A DNA stretch of 64,000 nt, taken from contig NZ_CP054839.1 of assembly GCF_018141105.1 (NCBI RefSeq), positions 6,823,411-6,887,410 on the forward strand, read 5' to 3'. Shown one piece after another: positions 17,764-26,088 of the stretch (its first letter is position 1; each line of letters starts with the position of its first letter). The position numbers and the translations under genes were made by a program. The notes below the pieces were generated by a model. The model worked only from the letters and a program-made list of their open reading frames with translations, was not told where the DNA came from and did not search any database. This stretch comes from Saccharopolyspora erythraea. GTDB taxonomy: Bacteria; Actinomycetota; Actinomycetes; Mycobacteriales; Pseudonocardiaceae.

Positions 17764-19064
17764 GACCTTCCCTTTTCGTTGCCAGGGCGGAAAACCCAGG
17801 AGCGCAGCAGTGCGAAGCGCAGTGCGGTCCCGACCGCGGACGAGGCGACCAGCACCGCGATCTCCACCCACCCCGGCGGATCCGGCCACCCGGCGTGCAG
17901 GACGAGCAGCGCCCCCGAGGTGATCAGGTAGTAGACGCCGAAGACGAGCAGGCCCTGCAACTGGATCCGCCGGTGCGAGCCGGTGCGTCCGAGGAAAGTC
18001 AGCCGGCGGTTGGCCTCGGTGTTCCACATCGTCGTCGCGACGAGCGCGACCAGGTTCGCCAGCAGCGGGGGCCACCACGTGCGCAGAACCGCGTAGAGCA
18101 CGGCGGTGACCGCGGTGGAGACCGCACCGATCAGCCCGAACGAGACGAGCTGCCACAGCAGGCCGTTGCGCGGCTCGGCCAGCACGGCCTGCGGGTGTTC
18201 GGCGCGGGGCGCCGGCCGTTCGGGCAGGCCGGTCACGTTCGCCGAACCGGTGAGCTTGGCGCGGGCGACGCGGACCAGCCCCGCGATGTCGTCGCGGGCG
18301 GTGCGGACGACGTTCACGCGGGTGTCGACGTCCTCGACCCAGTCGACCGGGACCTCGTGCACCCGAAGGCCGTTGTACTCGGCGAGCAGCAGCAGTTCGG
18401 TGTCGAAGAACCACCCGTCATCGCGGATGTGCGGCAGCAGCGGCCGCACCACGGCCGTCCGGGCGGCCTTGAAACCGCACTGCGCGTCGGAGAAGCGCGC
18501 ACCGTGCGACCACCGGATCAGCTTGTTGTAGCAGCGGGAGATCAGCTCCCGCCGTCCGCCGCGGACGGTCCGCGACCCGGGCGCCAGCCGCGACCCGACG
18601 GCGATGTCGGAATGGCCGTTCACCAGCGGCGCGACCAGCGGCAGCAGCGCGTCCAGCCCGGTCGACAGGTCGACGTCCATGTAAACGACCACTTCGGCGT
18701 CGCTGTAGGCCCACGCCGTGCGCAACGCCAGGCCCCGGCCCTTGCGGTCCAGGTGCAGCACCCGGACGTGGTCGAGCGACCGCGCCAGCTCGTGGGCGAC
18801 GCGCAACGTGCCGTCCGTGCTGGCGTTGTCGACGACGGTGATCGACCACTCGAACGGGAAGTGCGCGCGCAGGTGTTCGCGCAACACGCGCAGGCACCCG
18901 GGCAGCGACCGCTCCTCGTTGTGCACGGGGATCACGACGTCGACGGTCGCCGTCGCACTCGTTCTCGCCGTGGCACCCGCGGTCGCGACAGCGGTAGCTG
19001 TCGCTGTCGCCGTCGCCGTCGCACCTGCTCCGCGTCGCGCGGCGCCCCTCGGCAGGACTTCCAT
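17760..19064 (-). CDS. GT2 polyprenyl-phosphate glycosyltransferase with GtrA domain
   Basis: This 434-residue protein combines a cytosolic GT2 domain (about 40-270; VVIPVHNEE, DNASTDGT, YMDVDLSTG with the metal-binding DxD, and QCGFKAA) and a C-terminal GtrA-like domain with four membrane helices (about 300-425). It would load a sugar onto polyprenyl phosphate and pass it to the GT39 enzyme encoded next. GAGGTGG six bases upstream fixes ATG 19064; a longer frame has no ribosome site. Residues 14-40 are an Ala/Thr repeat coded by GTCGCN hexamers on the plus strand, outside the catalytic domain. Sugar identity is unknown. Confidence 0.88.
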   Translation of the reverse strand: MEVLPRGAARRGAGATATATATATAVATAGATARTSATATVDVVIPVHNEERSLPGCLRVLREHLRAHFPFEWSITVVDNASTDGTLRVAHELARSLDHVRVLHLDRKGRGLALRTAWAYSDAEVVVYMDVDLSTGLDALLPLVAPLVNGHSDIAVGSRLAPGSRTVRGGRRELISRCYNKLIRWSHGARFSDAQCGFKAARTAVVRPLLPHIRDDGWFFDTELLLLAEYNGLRVHEVPVDWVEDVDTRVNVVRTARDDIAGLVRVARAKLTGSANVTGLPERPAPRAEHPQAVLAEPRNGLLWQLVSFGLIGAVSTAVTAVLYAVLRTWWPPLLANLVALVATTMWNTEANRRLTFLGRTGSHRRIQLQGLLVFGVYYLITSGALLVLHAGWPDPPGWVEIAVLVASSAVGTALRFALLRSWVFRPGNEKGRS

Positions 19065-19365
19065 TGCTGACCACCTCGTATCCGGCATCGGCCGTTGTCG
19101 GCTCGACACCCATCAAGCCGCACCGGAGTACGAGGAACGTTCAAGCCAGGTGGGAGAACCCTGGGAGCTTCAGAGCGAACACCCCAGGCCAGGCGCCACA
19201 CACCGCGCCCGATGCCGGACATCCCCAGCGACCTCACACGAAGTTCCCAGGAAACCGTGTCAGGCCGTCCAGTTCACCGGATCTCGTCCAGGACGCTGGT
19301 GTGGTCAGGCAGGAACCAGCTGGTCCACACGGCCCTTCTTACTGCCCGCGGTGACCGCGCCCGGC
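19065..19365 (-). promoter_or_regulatory. Upstream region of the GT2-GT39 operon
   Basis: This 301-bp non-coding stretch lies between the mutM stop and the GT2 start. It must hold the glycosyltransferase promoter. The plus-strand ORFs here show no family features. No clear -10/-35 pair or terminator hairpin was found. Confidence 0.4.
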
Positions 19366-20253
19366 TCAGTAGTGCGGGTTGCGCGGGGTGGGCTGGCAGC
19401 GGGGGCAGCTGTACGACGAGCGGTTCATGAACGCGTCGCGGCGGACCGCAGTGCCGCAGCGGGGGCAGGGCAGGCCCGCCTGCCCGTAGACGGCCAGGGA
19501 GCGGTCGAAGTAACCCGACTCGCCGTTGACGTTGACGTAGAGGTCGTCGAAGGAGGTGCCGCCCGCGGTCAGCGCGGCCTGCATGACCTCGACCGCCGCG
19601 CCGAGGAGGCTGCGGGCCTGGGGACGGGTCAGGTTCGCCGTGGGGCGGGCCCAGTGCAGTTTCGCCCGCCAGAGGGCTTCGTCGGCGTAGATGTTGCCGA
19701 TGCCCGACACGAGGGTCTGGTCGAGCAGTGCGCGCTTGACGCCGGTGCGGCGCTTGCGCATCCGCGCGACGGCCGCTTCGAGGTCGAACACCGGTTCAAG
19801 CGGGTCGGGCGCGATGTGCGCGACCGGCTCCGGCACCGCGACACCGTCGACCGACACCAGTTCGGTCAGGCTCAGGCCGCCGAAGGTCCGCTGGTCGACG
19901 AAGCGCAGCTGCGGTCCGCCGTCGTCGAACCGGAACCGCACCCGCAGGTGGGTCTCGTCCGGGGCTTCGTCGGGCTGCACCAGCAGTTGGCCGCTCATGC
20001 CCAGGTGGGCAAGCACCGCCTCGCCCGCGTCGACCTCTTCGGGGCCGCCGCCCAGCTCGAGCCACATGTACTTGCCGCGACGACGCGCGGCGGTCAGGCA
20101 GCGGCCGACGAGCCTGGTGGCGAAGTCCTCGGGACCGGGCACGTGCCTGCGCACGGATCGCGGGTGCAGGACGTCGACGCCGGAAACGGTGCGGCCGACC
20201 ACGTGCGCGGCGACGCCGCGCCGGACGACCTCGACTTCGGGAAGCTCGGGCAC
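19366..20253 (-). CDS. mutM: Formamidopyrimidine-DNA glycosylase (MutM/Fpg)
   Basis: This 295-residue base-excision enzyme removes 8-oxoguanine and formamidopyrimidines and nicks the strand. The N-terminal Pro-Glu catalytic pair is present (GTG start, then PELPEVE), as are the lysine in [10 protein letters not shown], the H2TH region ([13 protein letters not shown]) and a C-terminal zinc finger with CPRCG and CPRCQ. The length is normal. The start lies six bases downstream of the rnc stop in the same operon, an order conserved in mycobacteria (rnc-fpg). Confidence 0.97.
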   Translation of the reverse strand: MPELPEVEVVRRGVAAHVVGRTVSGVDVLHPRSVRRHVPGPEDFATRLVGRCLTAARRRGKYMWLELGGGPEEVDAGEAVLAHLGMSGQLLVQPDEAPDETHLRVRFRFDDGGPQLRFVDQRTFGGLSLTELVSVDGVAVPEPVAHIAPDPLEPVFDLEAAVARMRKRRTGVKRALLDQTLVSGIGNIYADEALWRAKLHWARPTANLTRPQARSLLGAAVEVMQAALTAGGTSFDDLYVNVNGESGYFDRSLAVYGQAGLPCPRCGTAVRRDAFMNRSSYSCPRCQPTPRNPHY

Positions 20254-20259
20254 GGCCGG

Positions 20260-21018
20260 CTACGAGGCCGATTCCTCGTCGCCGCTCTCCGCGACCTGCT
20301 TGACCTGCTCGGACAGCGTCCGCCAGGCCGCCTCGGCGGCCTTCTGCTCGGCTTCCTTCTTGGTGCGGCCACCGCCCTGTCCGAGGGTGTCGCCCGCGAC
20401 CGAGACGAACGCGCTGAACTCCTTGCGGTGGTCCGGGCCCTGCTCCTCGACCCGGTACTCCGGGACGCCGAGCGCGGCCGCCGCGGTCAGCTCCTGCAGG
20501 CTGGTCTTCCAGTCAAGCCCGGCGCCCCGCTGCGGGGCCTCGGTCAGCAGCGGCTCGAACAGCCGGTGGATGACGTTGCGGGCGACGTCGATGCCGTCCT
20601 GGAGGTACACCGCGCCGAGCACGGCCTCCAGACCGTCGGCGAGGATGCTCGCCTTGTCCCGGCCACCGGTCAGCTCCTCACCGCGGCCGAGCAGCAGGTA
20701 CTCGCCGAGACCGCCCTCGCCGAGCCCCCGCGCGACCCCCGCCAGCGCGTGCATGTTGACCACGCTGGCGCGCAGCTTCGCGAGCTGGCCCTCGGGCAGG
20801 TCCGGGTGCGAGTTGTACAGCCGGTCGGTGATCACCAGTCCCAGCACCGAGTCGCCGAGGAACTCCAGCCGCTCGTTCGGCGGCAGGCCACCGTTCTCGT
20901 AGGCGTACGAGCGATGCGTGAGAGCAAGGGTGAGCAGCTCGGCGTCGAGTTCGACGCCGAGCGCCTCCATCAGCGGAGCCCGGTCGACAGTGCGGGCCCG
21001 TGGCTGCTTTCCCCCCAC
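20260..21018 (-). CDS. rnc: Ribonuclease III
   Basis: This 252-residue double-strand-specific endoribonuclease processes rRNA and mRNA. The RNase III signature [14 protein letters not shown] and the second acidic motif [12 protein letters not shown] carry the metal-binding Glu/Asp residues. A dsRNA-binding domain (about 165-238; [21 protein letters not shown]) follows, then an acidic tail. GTG 21018, 14 bases behind the rpmF stop, was chosen because MGGKQPR-like N-termini are usual in related genomes; ATG 20970 would shorten it by 16 residues. Confidence 0.96.
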   Translation of the reverse strand: MGGKQPRARTVDRAPLMEALGVELDAELLTLALTHRSYAYENGGLPPNERLEFLGDSVLGLVITDRLYNSHPDLPEGQLAKLRASVVNMHALAGVARGLGEGGLGEYLLLGRGEELTGGRDKASILADGLEAVLGAVYLQDGIDVARNVIHRLFEPLLTEAPQRGAGLDWKTSLQELTAAAALGVPEYRVEEQGPDHRKEFSAFVSVAGDTLGQGGGRTKKEAEQKAAEAAWRTLSEQVKQVAESGDEESAS

Positions 21019-21032
21019 GCCCTTACCGCCGA

Positions 21033-21215
21033 TCAGGCAGGCTCGTGGATCTGGCGACCGTCGTACTGGCCGCAGGACGGGCAGGCCACGTGCGGCAGCT
21101 TCGGCTCGCGGCAGGCGCGGTTCGAGCACTGCACCAGCGTCGGCGCCGACGCCTTCCACTGCGAACGGCGGTGACGGGTGTTGGCCCGGGACATCTTGCG
21201 CTTCGGGACGGCCAC
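21033..21215 (-). CDS. rpmF: 50S ribosomal protein L32
   Basis: This is a 60-residue basic protein read from GTG with the L32 start [20 protein letters not shown]. Four cysteines (CSNRAC and CPSC) form the zinc ribbon, so this is the zinc-containing (C+) type. It begins two bases behind the yceD stop; the yceD-rpmF pair is one of the most conserved in bacteria and is followed here by rnc and mutM. Confidence 0.97.
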   Translation of the reverse strand: MAVPKRKMSRANTRHRRSQWKASAPTLVQCSNRACREPKLPHVACPSCGQYDGRQIHEPA

Positions 21216-21217
21216 GA

Positions 21218-21811
21218 CTAGTTCTCCTCCTCGGTCCCGCCGAACCGCTCACGGAGCGCGGCCCAGCGGGGATCAATCGTCTCATGCGTGTGATCGGGGG
21301 CGAGTTCGGCCCACTTGGTGCCGCACCCGGAGCACAGCCCCTGGCAGTCCGGCGAGCACAGCGGCGCGGACGGAAGCGACAGCAGCATCGCGTCCCGCAC
21401 CACCGGCTCCAGGTCGATCAGGTCGTCGACGACCCGTTCGACCTCGTCTTCATCGGTGCTGGCGTCGGTGGCGCTGTCCGGGTAGGCGAACAGCTCGCGC
21501 ACCTCGACCTCGATCTCCTCCGAGATCGGGTCCAGGCAGCGCACGCACTCCCCGGTCAGCGTGGCGGCGGCGGTGCCGGAAACCAGCACGCCCTCCACCA
21601 CCGACTCGGCCAGCAGGTCGAGCTCGACCGGCTCGCCCTCCGGCACCCTGATCATGTCGAGGCCGAAGCCGACGGGGGCCGGCGCCTGGCGCGTGTAGGC
21701 ACGACTCTGCCCCGCCCGGTGGCCGATCTCCCGGGTGTCGATCACCCAGGGTCCGGCCTGGACGGCCCGCTCCGCTCGGGCGGAGTGCCCGGAATCGTGT
21801 TTCTGAGACAT
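21218..21811 (-). CDS. YceD/DUF177 family protein
   Basis: This 197-residue acidic protein is of the DUF177 family, linked in other bacteria and in plants to 23S rRNA or ribosome maturation. Conserved segments seen are [10 protein letters not shown] in the middle and the cysteine-rich [14 protein letters not shown], followed by DPRWAAL near the end. The cysteine set could bind a metal. The ATG at 21811 gives MSQKHDS; a GTG directly before it is an equal option, and no strong ribosome site is visible. It opens the yceD-rpmF-rnc-mutM operon. Confidence 0.9.
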   Translation of the reverse strand: MSQKHDSGHSARAERAVQAGPWVIDTREIGHRAGQSRAYTRQAPAPVGFGLDMIRVPEGEPVELDLLAESVVEGVLVSGTAAATLTGECVRCLDPISEEIEVEVRELFAYPDSATDASTDEDEVERVVDDLIDLEPVVRDAMLLSLPSAPLCSPDCQGLCSGCGTKWAELAPDHTHETIDPRWAALRERFGGTEEEN

Positions 21812-22271
21812 CACAGGTTTCGACTGGTTTCCGACTGGGGTTGTTGCGCTGGCCCGCACCGGGCGGCCGACCGGCCGAGCACGGGTGCACCGGACTCGGC
21901 ACGAGCGGTCCGCTCGCCACCTGCCAGCGACGGCGTGCGACGTCGGCGCCCGCCCACCGGGCAGCGGCCTGTTCGAACGCGGGTCTGCTGAGCGGCGTCG
22001 AACGACCACGACCGGCCGGGCTGGGTGACGAATCGTCCACAGCCAGCTTTTCCAGGGTACGCGACACCACCGCGGCTGCCGAAATCACCCCGGCTCGCCC
22101 CGCCGGGCACCTCCCGGCGGACGCGGCGACACCCGCGACGCACCCACAGCATGGCTGCTGACCTGCGGTTTCGCTTTCCGGGGAAGGACGTCGTCGAATT
22201 CCGGCGGCGGAACCTCCATGATCTCAAGCAGCACGGCCGCAGAAGCCGGTCACGACAACCGCGAGGGTCTC
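21812..22271. promoter_or_regulatory. Divergent intergenic region between yceD and a methyltransferase gene
   Basis: This 460-bp stretch lies between divergent genes. Reading frames cross it on both strands but lack ribosome sites and family features. It should contain the promoter of the yceD-rpmF-rnc-mutM operon and that of the methyltransferase; no specific box could be assigned with confidence. Confidence 0.4.
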
Positions 22272-23072
22272 ATGCCGGAACAGAACTCCTTCCCGACCGA
22301 GGTCGACCACACCAGGCCGAACCCGGCCCGCATCTACGACTACGGCCTCGGCGGCCACCACAACTTCGCCGCCGACCGCGACCAGTTCGAGAAGCTGCTG
22401 GAGGTCGACCCGGACGCCAGGCTGGTGGTCTCGGCGAACCGGGCGTTCCTGCGGCGGGCGGTGCGCTACTGCCTGCGCCAGGGCATCACCCAGTTTCTCG
22501 ACCTCGGCTCGGGGATCCCGACGGTGGGCAACGTGCACGAGGCGGCGCACCAGCTGAACCCGCGGGCGCGCGTGGTCTACGTCGACAACGAGCCGATCGC
22601 CGTAGCCCACACCCGCAGGCTCCTGCGCGAGAACGACAACGCCGAGATCGTGCAGGCCGACCTGCGCGACCCCGAAGCGATCCTCCGCGCTCCGGAGACG
22701 CAGCGGCTGCTCGACCTGTCCAAGCCGGTCGGGCTGATGATGGTCGCCGTGCTGCACTGGGTGCCCAGCGCCGACGTCGCGGGCCTGCTGTCGCGCTACC
22801 GGGAGGTGCTCGCCCCCGGCAGCTACCTGGCGATCAGCCACCTGACCTCCGAGCACCTGCCGGAGCAGATGGGCGAGGTGGAGGACGTCTTCGCCGAGAC
22901 GACCGAACCGGTGGTGTACCGGCCGCGCTCGGAGGCGGCGAAGCTGTTCGAGGGGTTCGAGCTGGTCCCGCCGGGGGTCGTCTACACCTCGCAGTGGCAG
23001 TCCGAGCCGTACGAGATGGTGGAACCGCCGGAGCGGACGAAGATCTGGGCGGCGGTCGGCCGCAAGCTCTGA
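22272..23072 (+). CDS. SAM-dependent methyltransferase, DUF574 family
   Basis: This 266-residue protein is of the actinobacterial DUF574 (Methyltransf_19) family. The hallmark N-terminus HTRPNPARIYDYGLGGHHNF is present, then FLDLGSGIPT (SAM motif I) and VVYVDNEPIAV (acidic residue binding the ribose). The substrate of the family is unknown. GAGGG a few bases before ATG 22272 supports this start over an upstream in-frame one. It is flanked by the divergent yceD operon and by a strong hairpin, so it is probably a single-gene unit inserted into the conserved rnc-DivIVA neighbourhood. Confidence 0.88.
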   Translation: MPEQNSFPTEVDHTRPNPARIYDYGLGGHHNFAADRDQFEKLLEVDPDARLVVSANRAFLRRAVRYCLRQGITQFLDLGSGIPTVGNVHEAAHQLNPRARVVYVDNEPIAVAHTRRLLRENDNAEIVQADLRDPEAILRAPETQRLLDLSKPVGLMMVAVLHWVPSADVAGLLSRYREVLAPGSYLAISHLTSEHLPEQMGEVEDVFAETTEPVVYRPRSEAAKLFEGFELVPPGVVYTSQWQSEPYEMVEPPERTKIWAAVGRKL

Positions 23073-23089
23073 GCACTCACCCGACAGCG

Positions 23090-23128
23090 CACTGCGCCCC
23101 TCGGCGACGGCAGCCGAGGGGCGCAGTG
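23090..23128. terminator. Bidirectional hairpin terminator
   Basis: A perfect 16-bp stem (23090-23105 with 23113-23128) closes a 7-nt loop between the convergent methyltransferase and DivIVA-like genes. Being symmetrical, it can serve both strands. Confidence 0.75.
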
Positions 23129-23166
23129 GCGTCCGGTGCGCGGCGACGGGGAGCTCGGAGCGAGAA

Positions 23167-23218
23167 GGCGGCTGAGTCCGCCAAGCGCCCGCCTACGCAG
23201 ACCACACCTGAAACACGT
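23167..23218 (+). repeat. Dispersed repeat, copy 1
   Basis: This 52-bp segment runs from GGCGGCTGAG to CTGAAACACGT and ends just outside the 3' end of the DivIVA-like gene. It matches 37552-37605 on the opposite strand at roughly 80 percent or better by hand alignment, with small gaps. Its first part (GGCGGCTGAGTCCGCC) can fold into a small hairpin. It appears to belong to a family of dispersed repeats. Confidence 0.7.
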
Positions 23219-23219
23219 A

Positions 23220-23975
23220 CTAGTGACTTCCGCCGTTGCCGCTGGTGGAGGTGCCGGACCGGCCGGGCTTCCACTCCTCGTAGTCGAACGGTGCGCCGAC
23301 CGGGCTGCGCAGCTGCTGGCGGCCCTTGCCGACGGTGCGCAGCGTCTTGCTCAGCAGGTCCTCGAAGTCGGCCAGCCGGGAGTCCACGTAGGCGTCGCAC
23401 TCGCCGCGCAGCCGCTCGGCGTCCTCGTTGGCCTCGGCGACGATCCGCTTGGCCTCGCCGTTGGCGGTCTGCACGACCTCGGTGTCCGAAACCAGCCTGG
23501 CCTGCTCGGCCTTGCCCTCGTGGATCGACTGGTCGTAGGCGGCGCGTCCGGCCTGCACCATGCGGTCGGCCTCGGACTGGGCGCGGCCCACGTAGTCCTC
23601 GTACTCGCGGCGGCCGTTGGTGACCGTCTGCTCGGCCTCGGCCTGCGCCTCCGCCACCAGCTGCTCGGCGCGCTCGCGCGCCTCGGCCAGCAGCTGCTCG
23701 GCCTCGGCCCTGGCCGAGGACACGGTCCGCTCCGCCTCGGTCCGGGCCTCGCCGAGCGTGCGCTCGGACTCCGACTCCGCCTTGCGGATGACGTCGTCGC
23801 GGTGGTCCAGCACGTCCTGGGCGTCGTCGAGCTCGCCCGGGATCGCGTCCCGGACGTCGTCGAGCAGCTCCAGGACATCGCCCCGGGGCACCACGCACCC
23901 CGAGGTCATCGGCACGCCTCGCGCCTCCTCGACGATCGTGACCAGCTCGTCGAGCGCCTCGAACACCCGGTACAC
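23220..23975 (-). CDS. DivIVA-domain coiled-coil protein (Rv2927c-like)
   Basis: This 251-residue cytoplasmic protein begins with YRVFEALDELVTIVEEARGV and CVVPRGDVLELLDDV, conserved in the mycobacterial Rv2927c family. It continues as a long Ala/Glu/Arg-rich coiled coil (about 60-205) and ends in a short Gly/Ser tail. Such proteins are thought to act in cell growth or division scaffolding. GTG 23975 has GGGAGA at the right distance; the longer frame upstream lacks one. In M. tuberculosis this gene also sits beside the rnc block. The stop lies next to a dispersed repeat. Confidence 0.87.
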   Translation of the reverse strand: MYRVFEALDELVTIVEEARGVPMTSGCVVPRGDVLELLDDVRDAIPGELDDAQDVLDHRDDVIRKAESESERTLGEARTEAERTVSSARAEAEQLLAEARERAEQLVAEAQAEAEQTVTNGRREYEDYVGRAQSEADRMVQAGRAAYDQSIHEGKAEQARLVSDTEVVQTANGEAKRIVAEANEDAERLRGECDAYVDSRLADFEDLLSKTLRTVGKGRQQLRSPVGAPFDYEEWKPGRSGTSTSGNGGSH

Positions 23976-24198
23976 CTCGATCTCCCTGCCGTCGTAGCCG
24001 CCCGGAACAAAGCATCCCGGAGAAACCCCGAACCGGTGCGCACCGGTTCCGGAACCGATGATCACAGGTTGCCAGATCCGCGGTCCGTCCAGTCTGCCCC
24101 GCCGCTCCTCGCCGCCGCGGCATCTCCCCCCGTGCCCGCGTGTCAACGCCTGGGCCCCCGGTACCGGACGGCACCGGGGGCCCAGGCGTTCGCGGACG

Positions 24199-24636
24199 TC
24201 AGTTGACGATGGTCAGGCGGAAGGACTCGTAGTGGTCCTCGGTGTAGAAGTACTCGCCGCCGTCACCGACGACGAAGCGGCGCGCGCCGCGGTCGTCGCT
24301 GCCGGGAGTCTTGACCGTGTACTCGTGGTAGTAGCCCTCGGCGCAGTCCGGCAGGATGCCCTCGCGGTTCTGGAAGACCGTGCCGTCCTGCGGGTAGGGG
24401 TACGGGCCGCCCTTCTGGATCAGCTCGTAGGTGTCGGTGGCCTCCGGGGGCAGGTCGGCCAGCCTGACCTGCTCGAATCCGGAGGTGTCGCCACACGGTG
24501 CCTGCGCGGCGGCGGGCGCCTGCGGGGCGACCGGCAGGGCCTGCACGGCCCCGGCCTGGAACCCGAGCAGACCCACCACGGCGATCAGACCGGCCAGCAG
24601 GGTCCTGACTGCGTTCGACTTCGTGATCCGCCTCAT
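24199..24636 (-). CDS. Secreted guanyl-specific ribonuclease (RNase Sa/St type)
   Basis: This is a 145-residue precursor with a basic n-region (MRRITKSNAVR), a hydrophobic core (about 12-33) and likely signal cleavage near ALP or AAAQA, leaving a mature enzyme of about 100 residues starting near APCGDTSG. The mature part has the microbial RNase N1/T1 fold motifs: FQNREGILP with the catalytic Glu, YYHEYTV, GARRF with the catalytic Arg, and EDHYESF with the catalytic His. Two cysteines can form the disulfide. It matches, from memory, RNase St of Saccharopolyspora erythraea. No barstar-like inhibitor gene is adjacent. A near-palindrome lies just upstream of the start. Confidence 0.93.
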   Translation of the reverse strand: MRRITKSNAVRTLLAGLIAVVGLLGFQAGAVQALPVAPQAPAAAQAPCGDTSGFEQVRLADLPPEATDTYELIQKGGPYPYPQDGTVFQNREGILPDCAEGYYHEYTVKTPGSDDRGARRFVVGDGGEYFYTEDHYESFRLTIVN

Positions 24637-24651
24637 AGTCGACGACGCTAA

Positions 24652-24669
24652 CGTGACCACGTGATCACG
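24652..24669. promoter_or_regulatory. Near-palindrome upstream of the ribonuclease gene
   Basis: CGTGACCAC followed directly by GTGATCACG forms an 18-bp inverted repeat with one mismatched pair, centred on CACGTG, 16 bp before the RNase start codon. Position and symmetry suggest an operator for a dimeric repressor. No such regulator gene is adjacent. Confidence 0.45.
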
Positions 24670-24745
24670 CACTGAAGTTGGCGTGAACTGGAAACGTCGC
24701 CCAGGCGCGAGCGGTGAAAGTTTCACCCAGCCGGGGAATGCGAGG

Positions 24746-25228
24746 TCAGGACTGCTCGGAGAGGCGTTCGAGCAGCCGCTGCTCAATCTTCGGCGGGAGC
24801 AGGTTGGAGACGTCGCCGCCGTAGGTGGCGACCTCCTTGACCAGCGAGCTGGCCAGGAAGCTGTAGAGCGGGTTGGTCGACATGAACAGGGTTTCGACGC
24901 CCGAGAGGCGCTGGTTCATCTGCGCCATCTGCAGCTCGTAGTCGAAGTCGCTGACCGCTCGAAGGCCCTTGACGATCGCGCCGATGTGGTGCTCGCGGCA
25001 GTAGTCCACCAGCAGGCCGTGCCAGGAGTCGATGCGCACGTTCGGCCAGTGCGAGGTGACCTCGCGCAGCATCTCCAGCCGCTCGTCGACGGTGAACAGG
25101 CTCTTCTTGCTCTTGTTCACCAGCACGGCGACGACGACCTCGTCGAACAGGCCGGCAGCCCGCCCGATGATGTCCAGATGACCGTTGGTTACCGGATCGT
25201 AGGAACCTGGACACACGGCACGCCTCAT
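24746..25228 (-). CDS. coaD: Phosphopantetheine adenylyltransferase (CoaD)
   Basis: This 160-residue enzyme makes dephospho-CoA from 4'-phosphopantetheine and ATP. The nucleotidyltransferase motif is [14 protein letters not shown] (with the T-x-G-H of the family), followed by [25 protein letters not shown] and the C-terminal SSSLVKEVA-like [18 protein letters not shown] 25228 gives MRRAVCPGS and the normal length; a longer frame exists. It lies 121 bp downstream of rsmD on the same strand, the rsmD-coaD order conserved across bacteria. Confidence 0.97.
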   Translation of the reverse strand: MRRAVCPGSYDPVTNGHLDIIGRAAGLFDEVVVAVLVNKSKKSLFTVDERLEMLREVTSHWPNVRIDSWHGLLVDYCREHHIGAIVKGLRAVSDFDYELQMAQMNQRLSGVETLFMSTNPLYSFLASSLVKEVATYGGDVSNLLPPKIEQRLLERLSEQS

Positions 25229-25349
25229 GAGCCGGACGGTAGCAGCATCGTGACGGGCCGCCCGCCGTGACGTGGCGTCGATCACCGGCATGCGGTAACG
25301 GTGCGAAACGGGTCACCGCCGATCGCCGCACTCCGTGCGTCCGACGGCC

Positions 25350-25931
25350 TCAGTCCTCCTGGTTCTCGGCCGTGTCCGCCTCGTGAACAGCCCAGTGCAC
25401 GGCGGTGTCGCCGTAGCGCTTGGTGCGCAGCGCGTGCAGCGGGTCGGGCCAGTCCGGATCGCCGCTGCGCGTGGAGCGCTCGACCACGACCAGGCTGTCC
25501 GGCGCCGTCCAGCCGTTGGCCACCAGCGACCGCAGCACCTGGTCGAGCCGCGCGGAGTCGACGTCGTAGGGCGGGTCGGCCAGCACCACGTCGAAGGGTT
25601 CGCCTGCCGCCGAGGCGAGCACCGTCTCGACCTTGCCCTGCGCCACACTCACGTCGCGGAAGCCCAGCGCGCTCGCGTTGCGCCTGAGCAGCTGGGCGGC
25701 ACGGCGGTCGGACTCGACGAAGGTGGCGTGCGCGGCTCCGCGCGAGAGGGCCTCGAGCCCGAGGGCACCGGAACCGCCGTAGAGGTCGAGCACCCTGGCG
25801 CCCGCCAGCTCGGTCGCCGACTCCAGCGCGCTGAACAGCGCCTCCCGCACCCGCTCGGAGGTCGGCCGGGTGCCGCGGGGCGGCACCTCGATGCGGCGTC
25901 CTCCGGCGCTGCCCGCCACGATCCGTGTCAC
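25350..25931 (-). CDS. rsmD: 16S rRNA (guanine966-N2)-methyltransferase RsmD
   Basis: This 193-residue SAM-dependent enzyme modifies G966 of 16S rRNA in 30S subunits. It shows the family start TRIVAGSAGGRRI, RPTSERVREALFSAL, the SAM motif VLDLYGGSGALGLEA and the catalytic loop ADPPYD. It is read from a GTG start. It pairs with coaD downstream and is divergent from the HelR-like gene with 157 bp between. Confidence 0.95.
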   Translation of the reverse strand: MTRIVAGSAGGRRIEVPPRGTRPTSERVREALFSALESATELAGARVLDLYGGSGALGLEALSRGAAHATFVESDRRAAQLLRRNASALGFRDVSVAQGKVETVLASAAGEPFDVVLADPPYDVDSARLDQVLRSLVANGWTAPDSLVVVERSTRSGDPDWPDPLHALRTKRYGDTAVHWAVHEADTAENQED

Positions 25932-26088
25932 GCGGACAATCGTCGCGCATGCCGCGCGGGCGCCTCGGCCGCCCGGCGGATTAGGCTGCCGAGCCGATCA
26001 CGCCGAGGCCCCGGGGAGCGCCTGCCCGCTCCGGCGCGGGGCCGTATTCTCGTAGGTCTGCCCAGGCGGGAGACGGGGAGCGAATCAG

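Noticed and set aside
25932-26088. Rifamycin-associated element upstream of the HelR-like gene
   Set aside because: Looked for GGGGCTTGC-type 19-bp inverted repeat; none was found in the 157-bp intergenic region.
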